From NCBI RefSeq assembly GCF_001293125.1, contig NZ_CP009312.1, positions 903,057 through 967,056 of the forward strand: a DNA stretch of 64,000 bases, in the 5' to 3' direction. The DNA comes from Lawsonella clevelandensis (GTDB lineage Bacteria > Actinomycetota > Actinomycetes > Mycobacteriales > Mycobacteriaceae). The translations under genes and the position numbers were made by a program. Each line of letters opens with the position of its first letter. Position 1 is the first letter of the stretch. The notes beneath the pieces are model-generated. The model searched no databases. It saw nothing but the letters and a program-made list of their open reading frames with translations, and was not told the DNA's origin. Positions 36,332 through 44,873 of this stretch are shown in pieces.

Positions 36332-37495
36332 TTAGTCCTTGTCTGCGACAATGCCATGTGCAAACGCAACCGAGTCGCCAATGTACTTGCCCAGTTGAAC
36401 AGGAACAGCATTGCCTATCATCTGCTCACATGCCGTCTTAGAACCAACGAAACTGAATCCGTCCGGGAATGTCTGAATTTTCGCTCGCTCGCGCATCGTC
36501 AGCGGACGGGCATCGTCCACGCTACCAGCGTCGCCCGGGTGTCCAGGATAGCCCTTGGGGATTGGACGATTAACCCCTCGAATGGTTGGGCTTGGCTCGT
36601 CGACGGAGAAAATTCCACGGCGAGCGTAACTGCGAGGGTGCCGGTAATAGACATTAATGTCGATATTGTCACCGAACCACTCGCGGATCGTCATTGGCTT
36701 TTCGTCAACGACTTCTTCCCAATACTGGAGCACTTTTTCGGCATGTCCCGGTGTTAGTGAGCCAAAAGCGACCAAACGCTTGCGAGTCTGTGGAACGCCG
36801 CGGTAAGAGGCATCGAGAACTTTTTTAACAATCTCGTATCCTGCATCTTCCATGGTTTGCAACGCGGATTTGTACGCTGCTGCATGTTCGGCACGAGCAA
36901 CATTTTCCATGATGAAGAACGGAGGCCGGAAGTGGGAAACAATAGCCGCGTACTTTTCGGTCAAGTCTGCTCGCGCACCTTCAACACGCTTGCCTGCCGA
37001 GGAAAAGTCCTGACACGGCGGTCCTCCGATAATCGCAGGAAACGAGCCATCATTGAGTCGGTGACGCTCCAGTTCCGCAATAACGGCATCTACATCCCCG
37101 AGGTCAAGGACATGGGCTTCGTGTCCGAGGTCGTTCGTGTTATATGTGTCAATGGCAGATTGCCAGTTGTCGTAGCCTGCGAGAAGGTGGAAACCTGCAA
37201 ATTGGAAACCGAGGGACAGACCCCCACATCCAGAGAAAAGGTCAACGACTGGAGGAAGGTCTGGGTTGGGTTTCGTCGTCGAGGTTAAGCCCTGCTTTTC
37301 GCGCGCAAGGAACTCGTCAATGAGGTTGCTGGCCCAGACGGCACCGCCATTGATGTCTTCTGATGTTGCTGGGGGCAGTTGTCCACGCTTGCGTCGCGTG
37401 CGGATGGTCGCTGCCGAGACCCCTAGAAGAGCGGCAAGTCTTTTGACATCAAACAGTCCCGTTGCGGGGTCTGGCGCAGGTTTGATTGAAGGCAT
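36332..37495 (-). CDS. DNA cytosine-5 methyltransferase of a type II R-M system
   Basis: 387 residues. An N-terminal HTH (FDVKRLAALLGVSAATIRTR) is unusual for a C5 methyltransferase and may autoregulate. The catalytic core follows: motif I DLFSGCGGLSLGF (about 87), motif IV GGPPCQDFS with the catalytic Cys (about 157), motif VI ENV, motif VIII QTRKR, and motif X IGNAVPVQLG near the end. It lies 60 nt downstream of the restriction-enzyme gene on the same strand. The target is unknown, but a HindVP-like partner would suggest GRCGYC. GC content is lower than in the core genes, consistent with transfer. Confidence 0.93.
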   Translation of the reverse strand: MPSIKPAPDPATGLFDVKRLAALLGVSAATIRTRRKRGQLPPATSEDINGGAVWASNLIDEFLAREKQGLTSTTKPNPDLPPVVDLFSGCGGLSLGFQFAGFHLLAGYDNWQSAIDTYNTNDLGHEAHVLDLGDVDAVIAELERHRLNDGSFPAIIGGPPCQDFSSAGKRVEGARADLTEKYAAIVSHFRPPFFIMENVARAEHAAAYKSALQTMEDAGYEIVKKVLDASYRGVPQTRKRLVAFGSLTPGHAEKVLQYWEEVVDEKPMTIREWFGDNIDINVYYRHPRSYARRGIFSVDEPSPTIRGVNRPIPKGYPGHPGDAGSVDDARPLTMRERAKIQTFPDGFSFVGSKTACEQMIGNAVPVQLGKYIGDSVAFAHGIVADKD

Positions 37496-37555
37496 GTCCC
37501 CACATTAGCACGGGGTCGCAAACTGACCCGCATCCGCGCCAAAATGAGACATCCA

Positions 37556-38695
37556 CTATGCTTCCCAGGCTTCTCCCGAGCGCAGCTTTTCGAGCGTGAA
37601 CCGCAACGATAGCGACGCGTCGAGGCGACGTTCTGGCAGCAGAAACTCGCGTGCGCGCGGATCGAGGATTGAATCAACCTCATTAGCGCGTACTCGCGGG
37701 TTCAAAAACTCTGGGGAGTCCAGGATGTCGCGTATCGGATCGGTAAATGCACCTGCTTTGTCTGTCTGTTTCCCATACCCTGCGTCGCCGACTACTCGCG
37801 GGAAGTCAAGGATGCGCTGGGTGGAGTAATCCCACAGGCTGCGAACTAGCCAAACAACGGTACGCGCAGCGCGCGTCATGTCTGTGACAGGAGCGTCTTC
37901 GCGGATGTTGCCATTCTCGTCTAGGTAGGTCTTGCGTACTGAATCGGTATAGAGCGTCATAAAGGCAAGTTCGGTAAAGACGAACACGTCAAAAGCATGG
38001 TCGTCGAGCAAGGGACGCTGGCCTTGTGAACGCCAGATAGAGGTCATAATCAGTGGTCGCTGGACATCGACACCTGCACGGATAATGTCATCTAGAGCAG
38101 CTACAAACTTTGGCAACGCCTTGACCATCGAGCGGATGTCGCGCCAGTTAAAGTCGTTTGGTGCGCCGAGAGCATCCGAGATAATCGTTTGCAGTTCAAA
38201 GCGGCGAGTTTGGGTGAAGCCATACGCAATGGAGTAGGCAATTTGCTCGATTGAGGGAGGCCGAGAAACTAGTTCTCCTGTTTGTTTCTCACGGGGTCGG
38301 CGTGCGGACCCCGAGTTGGGGACGACAATAAGTTTAAGCTCTAGGGGGTGTAGTGGCTCACCTGTTGAGTTATCGAAGACAACAACGTCGCTTGGATTGA
38401 TTTCTGGGAGATTTGTGTACGCCATATACGGGGTAAACGCTGTTTCAAAGACAAAACGCGCATTGTCATGGGATGTCCCGATGATGTCTTCCCATGCACG
38501 GTACTCGATACGGGTTTTGGGTGATTTGCCTTTCAGATTCTTCTCGGCAGCCACGACGGGAATATCGAGCTCTCGCACACCCGACAGGTACTGTGCCACG
38601 GCCAGTGGCCATGCGTTTGTAAAAGTGTTCTTGCCGAAGGATTTGGACTTTGTAAAATCCTTATTCGAGTGGTCAAGGCCGTAAAGGTACGTCAT
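37556..38695 (-). CDS. HindVP-family type II restriction endonuclease
   Basis: 379 residues. The opening YGLDHSNKDFTKSKSFGKNTFTN matches my memory of the HindVP family (recognition GRCGYC). A PD-(D/E)xK-type site is visible: D103 (NPSDVVVFD) with E119-x-K121 (PLHPLELKL). It directly precedes the C5 methyltransferase on the same strand, an order in which the nuclease is read first, so control of timing must come from elsewhere (possibly the methyltransferase HTH). Function is well supported by context. The exact recognition site is inferred. Confidence 0.8.
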   Translation of the reverse strand: MTYLYGLDHSNKDFTKSKSFGKNTFTNAWPLAVAQYLSGVRELDIPVVAAEKNLKGKSPKTRIEYRAWEDIIGTSHDNARFVFETAFTPYMAYTNLPEINPSDVVVFDNSTGEPLHPLELKLIVVPNSGSARRPREKQTGELVSRPPSIEQIAYSIAYGFTQTRRFELQTIISDALGAPNDFNWRDIRSMVKALPKFVAALDDIIRAGVDVQRPLIMTSIWRSQGQRPLLDDHAFDVFVFTELAFMTLYTDSVRKTYLDENGNIREDAPVTDMTRAARTVVWLVRSLWDYSTQRILDFPRVVGDAGYGKQTDKAGAFTDPIRDILDSPEFLNPRVRANEVDSILDPRAREFLLPERRLDASLSLRFTLEKLRSGEAWEA

Positions 38696-39035
38696 GGGCC
38701 ATATCGTATCCAGACAGATCCACTAGTGCTTAACTTTTTGCAGGGTGTGTTACTTTTTGCCCCCTGCACAGGGTGGATCGGAATGTGATCGGGGACGCTG
38801 ATTCACACGATGGGGAAACATCAGCTTAAAACAAGCGGAATTTCCCGTAACCCGACGAGCGCATGTCCCCGCGCGTTGATACTCTCTCCTTCAGACACCC
38901 TGGCCCCGCTGCCTCCCCCGACAGCGCTGTGTGGCCGGGGTGTCGCAGTTCGCTTGCAGAATCCTCAAATCCAGTCACGGGGCGTGCTTAATCCGACGGT
39001 GGGAAGATGCACCGATGTCCTGCCTGCGTAACTGT
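38696..39035. other. Intergenic region upstream of the R-M genes
   Basis: Contains two imperfect direct copies around TTA(A)CTTTTTGC at 38730-38760, each followed by CAGGGTG. This could be an operator or promoter site of the R-M operon. No convincing gene seen. Confidence 0.35.
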
Positions 39036-39482
39036 CTAAGAACCGGAGGGCCACACTGTGTGGTTGGTGTCATACCAGATCAGTGAGATTGTCGACCCGT
39101 CACGGATACCAAATAATTTTTGGCTCTTTCCGTTTCCCGAAACCTCGAATCGGCATAACGAGTCTTGACCCTGATATTGGTTGGCTAGTCGTGTCGTAGC
39201 TTGCTGGTTGGGACATTGGGACATGTTGTACTCGGCCATTCCACTTTGGCGGGCCTGTTCAAGCGTGTATCCCTCAAATTTTGCCAGCGTCTTGAAAATC
39301 AGCTGTGCGTGCTGACCTTTGACCGTTTTCTTGAACGACCACTGCCCTCCTTTATCCATCCGAGAAAATCGGAAAGACAGTTTCTCACTGGAAACGCTGC
39401 TTGGAGAGTCGACGGGAGTTCGTGGTGCCGTTGACGGCGTGGTGTCCTGCGTACTGGGAAAAGTACCTTTCTTCTTCCCCAT
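39036..39482 (-). CDS. Putative toxin of a Panacea toxin-antitoxin pair
   Basis: 148 residues from ATG 39482, which lies 4 nt after the antitoxin stop codon, so translation is probably coupled. A Ser/Thr/Pro-rich N-terminus of about 35 residues precedes a compact domain: SFRFSRMDKGGQWSFKK, LIFKTLAKFEGYTLEQAR, and the ending LFGIRDGSTISLIWYDTNHTVWP. The last pattern (G-x-R-x-G..hhhhhW-x-D-x-NH-x-h-x-P) is one I associate with small toxins encoded beside SocA/Panacea antitoxins. The target is unknown. The frame is open further upstream to 39569, within the antitoxin gene, but the operon spacing favours 39482. Confidence 0.6.
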   Translation of the reverse strand: MGKKKGTFPSTQDTTPSTAPRTPVDSPSSVSSEKLSFRFSRMDKGGQWSFKKTVKGQHAQLIFKTLAKFEGYTLEQARQSGMAEYNMSQCPNQQATTRLANQYQGQDSLCRFEVSGNGKSQKLFGIRDGSTISLIWYDTNHTVWPSGS

Positions 39483-39486
39483 ACGG

Positions 39487-39921
39487 CTAGACCAAAGAAC
39501 CGTAGTATTCGGCAATGGAGGCGATAGGTATAAGCTCCGTCGACGGCTCGCCGCTGGGGGAGTCTCCACGCGCGTCGAGCCATGGGCGCTCGCGGTGTGT
39601 CATTTCGCTTAGTTCGACAGCAGATTTTGGCCCATAGTGCGCGATCACAGACTCAACGGTCTGTCGCTCGGATTCGGTAAGTGCCTCTGGGTCGCCGGGG
39701 AAGTGTCCAGCGCGAACGCGGAACTCACCGCGGTGGCGACCATACAATTCAGGCGACACGGGACCATTAGCCCACGCCTCGAAGCGTTGAGGAAACAGCT
39801 CTTTTTCGTCCCAAACGAGGTTCCAGGCCTGGCTGTAGTAGCACAATTTTTGTAGCTTCATAGTGGTCATTTCGCCGCGGCGGGACAAAATAAATTCGGC
39901 AACATCAAATATGCTTGCCAT
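39487..39921 (-). CDS. SocA/Panacea-domain antitoxin (DUF4065)
   Basis: 144 residues from ATG 39921, with AGGAGG 5 nt upstream (the GTG two codons earlier overlaps that site). The Panacea signature is clear: FDVAEFILSR, MTTMKLQKLCYYSQAWNLVW, FEAWANGPVSPELYGRHRG, and a C-terminal VIAHYGPKSAVELSEMTHRERPW. Panacea proteins neutralise diverse toxins by binding them directly. First gene of a two-gene operon. Confidence 0.88.
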   Translation of the reverse strand: MASIFDVAEFILSRRGEMTTMKLQKLCYYSQAWNLVWDEKELFPQRFEAWANGPVSPELYGRHRGEFRVRAGHFPGDPEALTESERQTVESVIAHYGPKSAVELSEMTHRERPWLDARGDSPSGEPSTELIPIASIAEYYGSLV

Positions 39922-40149
39922 GGTCACCTCCTCGTTTTAGCCGTGCTCAAAGTTTGATTCCATCGTAGGATATTTTAGCAGTTCGAGTTATACCACGCCT
40001 AAAAATGCGACCCATCATAGTGATGTGATTCCGCCCTCTCTGCCCATGTGCAGGATAAATGTAGTTTTCCGTGCAGGTGGATGCTCACGCTCGGTGTCAG
40101 TAACCCCAGCCCCTCGCACTCGCCACGTCCCTCGCCGGGCACTCGCGGC

Positions 40150-40554
40150 CTACTCGACCACCATGGTGCCTTGGCCGCCGCCAGCACGCGTTACCAGGTC
40201 GAGGACGCGGCCAGGCTGCGTGCTCGGCGTGTCGATGGTGCCGATAGCCCAGTCGAGGTAGTCGACGCGCAGGCTGCCGCGCAGCCCGAACAGGCACACG
40301 GCCATGTCGTGCCCGCACCAGGAGACGTGGAGCCGCAGCGTGGGCGTGGCAATGTGGTCGACCTCGACAAGTGCCACCGCGACGTGTACCTGGCCGCGCG
40401 GGCTGGCTTTATTCAGCACGCTCATGGCAGCGGTGTAACCGTGCGTGTGCAGCATCAAGTGCAGTGCCCACGGGTCGAAGGCGAAGCGTGCGATGTCGTC
40501 GGCGGCAGCGAGTTCGAGGTCGAGAATCACCATGTCCCCGCGAGGGGTGGTCAT
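40150..40554 (-). CDS. Hypothetical protein, second gene of a coupled pair
   Basis: 134 residues. Its ATG (40554) overlaps the stop of the upstream gene as ATGA. The sequence is soluble and mixed alpha/beta in look: ILDLELAAADDIARFAFDPWAL, HLHTHGY-like stretch (LMLHTHGYTAAM), VHVAVALVEVDHIATPTLRLH, CLFGLRGSLRVDYLDWAIG. No motif recognised. Located beside the toxin-antitoxin and R-M genes, so a defence or phage-derived role is possible but not shown. Confidence 0.65.
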   Translation of the reverse strand: MTTPRGDMVILDLELAAADDIARFAFDPWALHLMLHTHGYTAAMSVLNKASPRGQVHVAVALVEVDHIATPTLRLHVSWCGHDMAVCLFGLRGSLRVDYLDWAIGTIDTPSTQPGRVLDLVTRAGGGQGTMVVE

Positions 40555-41411
40555 GCGAGCTCCAGCCGAGTCCACTGCGTTGTCGACAGCATGACCAGGT
40601 CGTGTTCGAGTTGCCAGCTGTGGTGGAACATGTTGCCCCAGGCCGGGCTGTTGCTTGCCCAAAACGTTGCGTTCGGCCAGCGTGGCTCGTCGCTTGTCGG
40701 TGCAGGTGGCAGGCAGGTTTTCGCTCGTGAGGCGGCGAGGATGTGGCTGGCGGCAAGTGTCCTGGCTCGCAGGGCGTTGACGCTGACCACGCGCTCGTCG
40801 GCTCCCATAGACCACCAGGTTCTCGCTAGGAAGTTGCGCGCCTGGTGGACTCGCTGTGTGCTCGCCACGTCGCGGAGTGCTCTCGGTTCGACGAGGACGA
40901 CAGGTTCGAGCAGAGACGAACATGTTATCCATCTTGGTCGCGGGTAGCCAGTGGCCGCGGCTTGCTGGTCGACAAGAAGGCCGGTCGTGACGGTGGCACA
41001 GTGGATTCCGCCGACATCGCACAGACAGCAGGTGACGACAACACCGGCATCGTCAAGCACCGTGTCGCGGCGGTCGAGGTTGACCACGCCGACGGTGTCA
41101 ATGCGTGCCTGGTTGCCAGGCACCGTCTCCGACAGCTCGACAAACCGGCTGTGTACCTCGCCGTCGTCGCCGACCTGGGCGGGTCCGTACAGGTACTCGG
41201 CAATGTCGTAGAGTCCGGGCAGTTGTTCGCGCAGCCACGACGAATCGGCGGCGAAGCCGCTGCCATCGCCTGCGTGCATGATGTGGGCGACGCGCGCTGC
41301 GTCTTCGGGTGCGACGAATGTGCGCAGGTAGGTCACCTGTGTGGGTGGGTGACCTTGCGTTATCTTCCACGGCATCCCGTAGATAGCTGGGTCGGGTGGG
41401 TTTGTAGACAT
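40551..41411 (-). CDS. Hypothetical protein, first gene of a coupled pair
   Basis: 286 residues from ATG 41411 with AAGGGG 7 nt upstream. Visible features: PPTQVTYLRTFVAPEDAARVA, a segment GVVVTCCLCDVGGIHCATVT with four cysteines and one His, and a C-terminal NALRARTLAASHILAASRAKT. No TM helix and no family recognised. The ATGA overlap with the next gene means the two are translated together in a fixed ratio. Base composition is close to the core genome, unlike the R-M genes. Confidence 0.65.
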   Translation of the reverse strand: MSTNPPDPAIYGMPWKITQGHPPTQVTYLRTFVAPEDAARVAHIMHAGDGSGFAADSSWLREQLPGLYDIAEYLYGPAQVGDDGEVHSRFVELSETVPGNQARIDTVGVVNLDRRDTVLDDAGVVVTCCLCDVGGIHCATVTTGLLVDQQAAATGYPRPRWITCSSLLEPVVLVEPRALRDVASTQRVHQARNFLARTWWSMGADERVVSVNALRARTLAASHILAASRAKTCLPPAPTSDEPRWPNATFWASNSPAWGNMFHHSWQLEHDLVMLSTTQWTRLELA

Positions 41412-41691
41412 GGCATGTCCCCTTCAAAAAGACTGTCACTGGTTGATAGCAGCCTTCAACCTAGCCAGTGCCATGATGATGCTGTAACGACAGCCCCCGG
41501 CCTAGGGTGGTTTTGTCCCTGGTTGGATTTTCGCCGCTGGGGCGGCAGTGAGCAGGACGCTCGCGTTGGAGCGCCTGGAGGGGTCAAGGGCGTGCCCTTG
41601 CACGGACTTTGCGCCAACGATGTCAACGTGTGGACGTGCCGTTAAGGGCCACGCGGTGCGATGTTCACCTTCGAGTTCGTGCCACTGATAG

Positions 41692-41928
41692 TGGGCTTTT
41701 GAGTTCGATGCTATAGCAGCGAAGCCGTTGCCTGACCATCTTGTCGCGCAGTGGCATCCGACAAAGAACGGTGACGTGACCCCAGACATGGTCACGGATG
41801 GGTCTAACGCAAAAGTGTGGTGGGTCTGCGAGCATGGGCACGAGTGGCAGGCAGTGGTTGCCAACCGCACCAAGGGTTCTGGCTGCCCGGTGTGTTTCCG
41901 CCGCCGATGCCGCACCACCGGCGCGTAG
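41692..41928 (+). pseudogene. Treble-clef zinc-ribbon (DUF4379-like) fragment
   Basis: After a TAG at 41689-41691 the frame reads AFEFDAIAAKPLPDHLVAQW, HPTKNGDVTPDMVTDGSNAK, VWWVCEHGHEW and GSGCPVCFRR. This is one complete repeat of the CxxGHEW...GCPxC zinc-ribbon found in long multi-repeat actinobacterial and phage proteins. Only one repeat survives and there is no ATG or GTG start (TTG 41728 is possible), so it is probably a stump. Confidence 0.6.
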
Positions 41929-42044
41929 GCCGCGGCGGGGGCTTAAATCCATGGGGTGAGTAGGCCTCCTGCCATGGGAACGGCAGCTCACACCTGTCGG
42001 CGCGGCGCAACGCGGTCGGTTATCCGAATGTCTCGAGGCAGAAA

Positions 42045-42406
42045 ATGAGCAAGCCCCTGCACAAAACCACCCTCCACACCTGGGGACACTGGGCAGCCTA
42101 CATCCTCCTCACAATCCTTGGATTCTGCACAGCGGATTACTTCTGGAGTGTGCATGATACTTTCAATACACTACTCCCACACTTTCCTGGCCCATCTGCT
42201 CCTGAGGCTGTTGGGCTTGTTACGGTTCAGCTTTATGGGATGGTTTTTCTGCTGATCCTGTTGGTGTTGTCTCGGAGGTTTTCCCCAAAGCAGCCCCCTA
42301 TATTGCGTTCTTCGCTATAGGTTTCGTAATTAATGCACTGTTAGAAGGAATGCTTTTTGCTTACGTTCATCTCTATGAGGGGAGTTTCTTTGGACCGCCC
42401 AACTAA
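42045..42406 (+). pseudogene. Frameshifted small membrane protein 1
   Basis: From ATG 42045: TTLHTWGHWAAYILLTILGF and APEAVGLVTVQLYG, then a frame change within about 42225-42300 into FPKAAPYIAFFAIGFVINAL, LEGMLFAYVHLYEG and a stop at 42404. Both parts are hydrophobic and protein-like. Intact length would be about 120 residues with three TM helices. Family not recognised. Confidence 0.5.
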
Positions 42407-42774
42407 CACCCGCGTCACAGCCCGCGAGTTTATCCCTGTTTATGTACAGTATCTTCTCATCACCTGGCTAGGAGTCGCCTTCCTCTACTGGGGAATAGCA
42501 CTCACCACCGGCTACGCCACTGACCGCTTCTGCCTCCTCCTCACCACATGCTTATGCGCAGTAGCTGCCATAGGAGCAGCCGCCACCTACAAGAAAGGCA
42601 GTCTCCACTCCCCCTTGCAGCACTTGCCAGCATGGTGCTAGCCGCCAGCCTCCTCATCGGCACTGGGTATCTGCCACTGCTAGTTCTTCCACGATGTCAA
42701 GGAAGAAGGGAGACTTTAACAAAACCCACAACGCACCCCCAGAAGAGTTCCTGGATTCTGATTCGTCAAAGTGA
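42375..42774 (+). pseudogene. Frameshifted small membrane protein 2
   Basis: Starts about ATG 42375 (overlapping the end of the previous gene) with TNTRVTAREFIPVYVQYLLI, WLGVAFLYWGIALTTGYATD and LLLTTCLCAVAAIGAAATYK. Sense then moves to a second frame near 42605 (LAALASMVLAASLLIGTGYL) and a third near 42700 (SRKKGDFNKTHNAPPEEFLD) before TGA at 42772. Restored, it would be about 130 residues with three TM helices and an acidic tail, co-transcribed with protein 1. Confidence 0.5.
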
Positions 42775-42926
42775 ATCGAGGAGAGAGCACTATCTGGAGA
42801 ATGTTGAAACTGTTCATGGCTGGGGGCAGCGTTGTAGTAAACCGACAGCGAGCTTCTGGGCAGCGAGCAACGGGGCGGTGTGTGGTGGGGGACGGCGTAC
42901 TGGTTGTGGGTCAGCGGGCGCGAGAG

Positions 42927-44636
42927 TTAGGGGGTGTTGGCGCTTTCTTCCGCAGCTACTTCAGCCGAGGCCGTCTTATCGGCGGCAGCGTCACCGGGCA
43001 TGGCGTCACCGGGTGCGTCGGCAACACCATCAGTGTCGTCACCGTGCCAGCGGTCGGAGTCGCGGATGCCCCACTTGGCCAAGAAGACCGTCAGCAGGGT
43101 GGCCACACCGCACGCTACGAAGATAATGGCGGTTCCTTGGCTGGAGAGCTTGATGGCCAGGTCGTTAAGGGCGGTGGCCTGTTCGGCAGACAGCAACCCG
43201 GCTACTTTGGCGCCCACCTTGTCGGCGGCACCGGTACTCACCATGTCCCGGACGGTACTGGCGGTGTCTGCAGGCAGAGAGGTGAAGATAGAGTTCTTGT
43301 CCAGGCCGTTGTTGATGTGACTGGCTAGGATAGCGCCGTTGATGGCGACACCTGCGGCGGTACCCAGCGGCATGGCGGCGTTGGCCATGCCGGTGGCGAC
43401 ACCAGCTTTCTGCGGAGGTACGACGGAGACGGCAATATCCATCATGAACGGGGTGACGAAACCGCCGCCAATGCCCATAAGGAGGAAAACGGGGACGATC
43501 GCTACCCAGTTGGTGGTGTAGTTGATGGAAAGGCCGGTGAGGAGGCCGATGGCGTTGATGGCCATGCCGATGGCGACGACGTTATTGGCACCGATCTTTT
43601 TCCCGAGGGGGCCGACCATGCCAGCAACGGCGATCATGGGAACGGCAACGAGCATGATGATAGCGCCGATTTGGATAGGCGTGCGCTGTCCGACGCCGAA
43701 CATCCAGTAGATGCAGTAGCTGAACAGTCCGAAGCTCATGAGTTTGGAGACGAAGCCGAGCACAATGACGGTGCTGTAGCTGGGAATCTTGAACATGTTG
43801 AGGTTCAGCAGGGCGTCGTCACCCTTGCGCGATTGCCGCCAGATCATGATACCCATGACGATAATACCGAGGATGAAGGGGAGGATGGTCCGCCAGCTGC
43901 CCCAGCCACGTTGCGGTCCGTAGAGGATGGCATAGTTGATGGCAAAGAGGCTGATGACAGTGTAGACGATGGTGAGGTAGTCGGCTTTGCCTTGGGCAGT
44001 GGTGCCTTCGGCGCGGAGCGTCTTGTAGGTGTTGGGTACGGCGGCGAGGGTACCAAGGATGCAGATGAGGCCGAGGGGCACATTGATAAGGAAGAGCCAG
44101 GGCCAGGCGCCGCGACCAAGGAAGTCCCCGGCGGTTTGGAGGATGATGCCGCCAACCAGGGGGCCGAAGGCCATGGCGGCAACGGAGACGGTCATGGAGA
44201 GACCAATAGCACGGTTGCGGCGGGCAGAGTCTTCTTTAGCGTAGGCGTCTGCGATGAGAGGGATGCAGGTGCCGAAAACCATGGCGGCGCCGAAGCCTTG
44301 GATGCCACGGAAGACGACGAGACTGTCTGCGGTGGGGGCGAAGGCGCAAGCGAGGCTGGAGAGCATAAAGAAGGCGTGGCCAATGAGGAAGAGCGGCCGT
44401 CGGCCCCAGAAGTCGGAAATGGCACCGACGCCGAGGAGGAGGGAGGCGAAGGCGAGGGTGTAGGCGTTAATTACCCATTGGGCGCTGGAGAGGGGAGCAT
44501 TGAAGTAGTTGGCGATAGAGGATAGCGCGACGTTCACAATGGTGTTGTCGAGCGTCATGATGATGGTGGAGAGGCCAACGAAGACGGCCGCCCAGACCGG
44601 TTTCGGGGTGCTCTTTGGGGTGTTTGTGGTGGTCAC
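42927..44636 (-). CDS. DHA2-type 14-TM MFS exporter under an iron box
   Basis: 569 residues from GTG 44636, which has AAGGA 5 nt upstream; the ATG at 44642 overlaps that site. DHA2/EmrB drug:H+ antiporter signatures are TLDNTIVNVALSSI in TM1, GVGAISDFWGRRPLFL (motif A) and FRGIQGFGAAMVFG. About 14 hydrophobic segments; the Ala/Asp-rich tail is cytoplasmic. The DtxR-like box just upstream places it in the iron-starvation response, so I infer that it exports the siderophore built by the NRPS rather than a drug. Experimental proof is lacking. Confidence 0.85.
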   Translation of the reverse strand: MTTTNTPKSTPKPVWAAVFVGLSTIIMTLDNTIVNVALSSIANYFNAPLSSAQWVINAYTLAFASLLLGVGAISDFWGRRPLFLIGHAFFMLSSLACAFAPTADSLVVFRGIQGFGAAMVFGTCIPLIADAYAKEDSARRNRAIGLSMTVSVAAMAFGPLVGGIILQTAGDFLGRGAWPWLFLINVPLGLICILGTLAAVPNTYKTLRAEGTTAQGKADYLTIVYTVISLFAINYAILYGPQRGWGSWRTILPFILGIIVMGIMIWRQSRKGDDALLNLNMFKIPSYSTVIVLGFVSKLMSFGLFSYCIYWMFGVGQRTPIQIGAIIMLVAVPMIAVAGMVGPLGKKIGANNVVAIGMAINAIGLLTGLSINYTTNWVAIVPVFLLMGIGGGFVTPFMMDIAVSVVPPQKAGVATGMANAAMPLGTAAGVAINGAILASHINNGLDKNSIFTSLPADTASTVRDMVSTGAADKVGAKVAGLLSAEQATALNDLAIKLSSQGTAIIFVACGVATLLTVFLAKWGIRDSDRWHGDDTDGVADAPGDAMPGDAAADKTASAEVAAEESANTP

Positions 44637-44672
44637 GGGCATCCTTAAACGAAGTTTCTCAAAGTGAAAAAG

Positions 44673-44691
44673 TTAGGCATGGCTAACTTTA
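44673..44691 (-). promoter_or_regulatory. DtxR/IdeR-like iron box of the MFS exporter
   Basis: Plus-strand TTAGGCATGGCTAACTTTA matches 13 of 19 consensus positions, including TTAGG and CTAAC half-sites in the correct spacing. It lies 36-55 nt upstream of the start codon. Confidence 0.65.
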
Positions 44692-44788
44692 CTCGTATTG
44701 TCTTTAGGGGCAACCCGGCCGCCTGAATATTCACCAGTCTTCATGCATCCCTTGAGTTTTAACTGAGGGTGGTGGCGGTGTGTGTACT

Positions 44789-44832
44789 GGCCGGGTGACG
44801 GCTGGGTAATGGCTGGGTGATGGCTGGGTGAT
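44789..44832. repeat. Four 11-bp tandem repeats upstream of rnhA
   Basis: Units ggccgggtgac, ggctgggtaat, ggctgggtgat and ggctgggtgat follow one another without gaps, ending 41 nt before the rnhA start. Confidence 0.8.
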
Positions 44833-44873
44833 AGCACGCGGCTGGCGGCAGCGGGGTGTGACAAGATGGAGAC

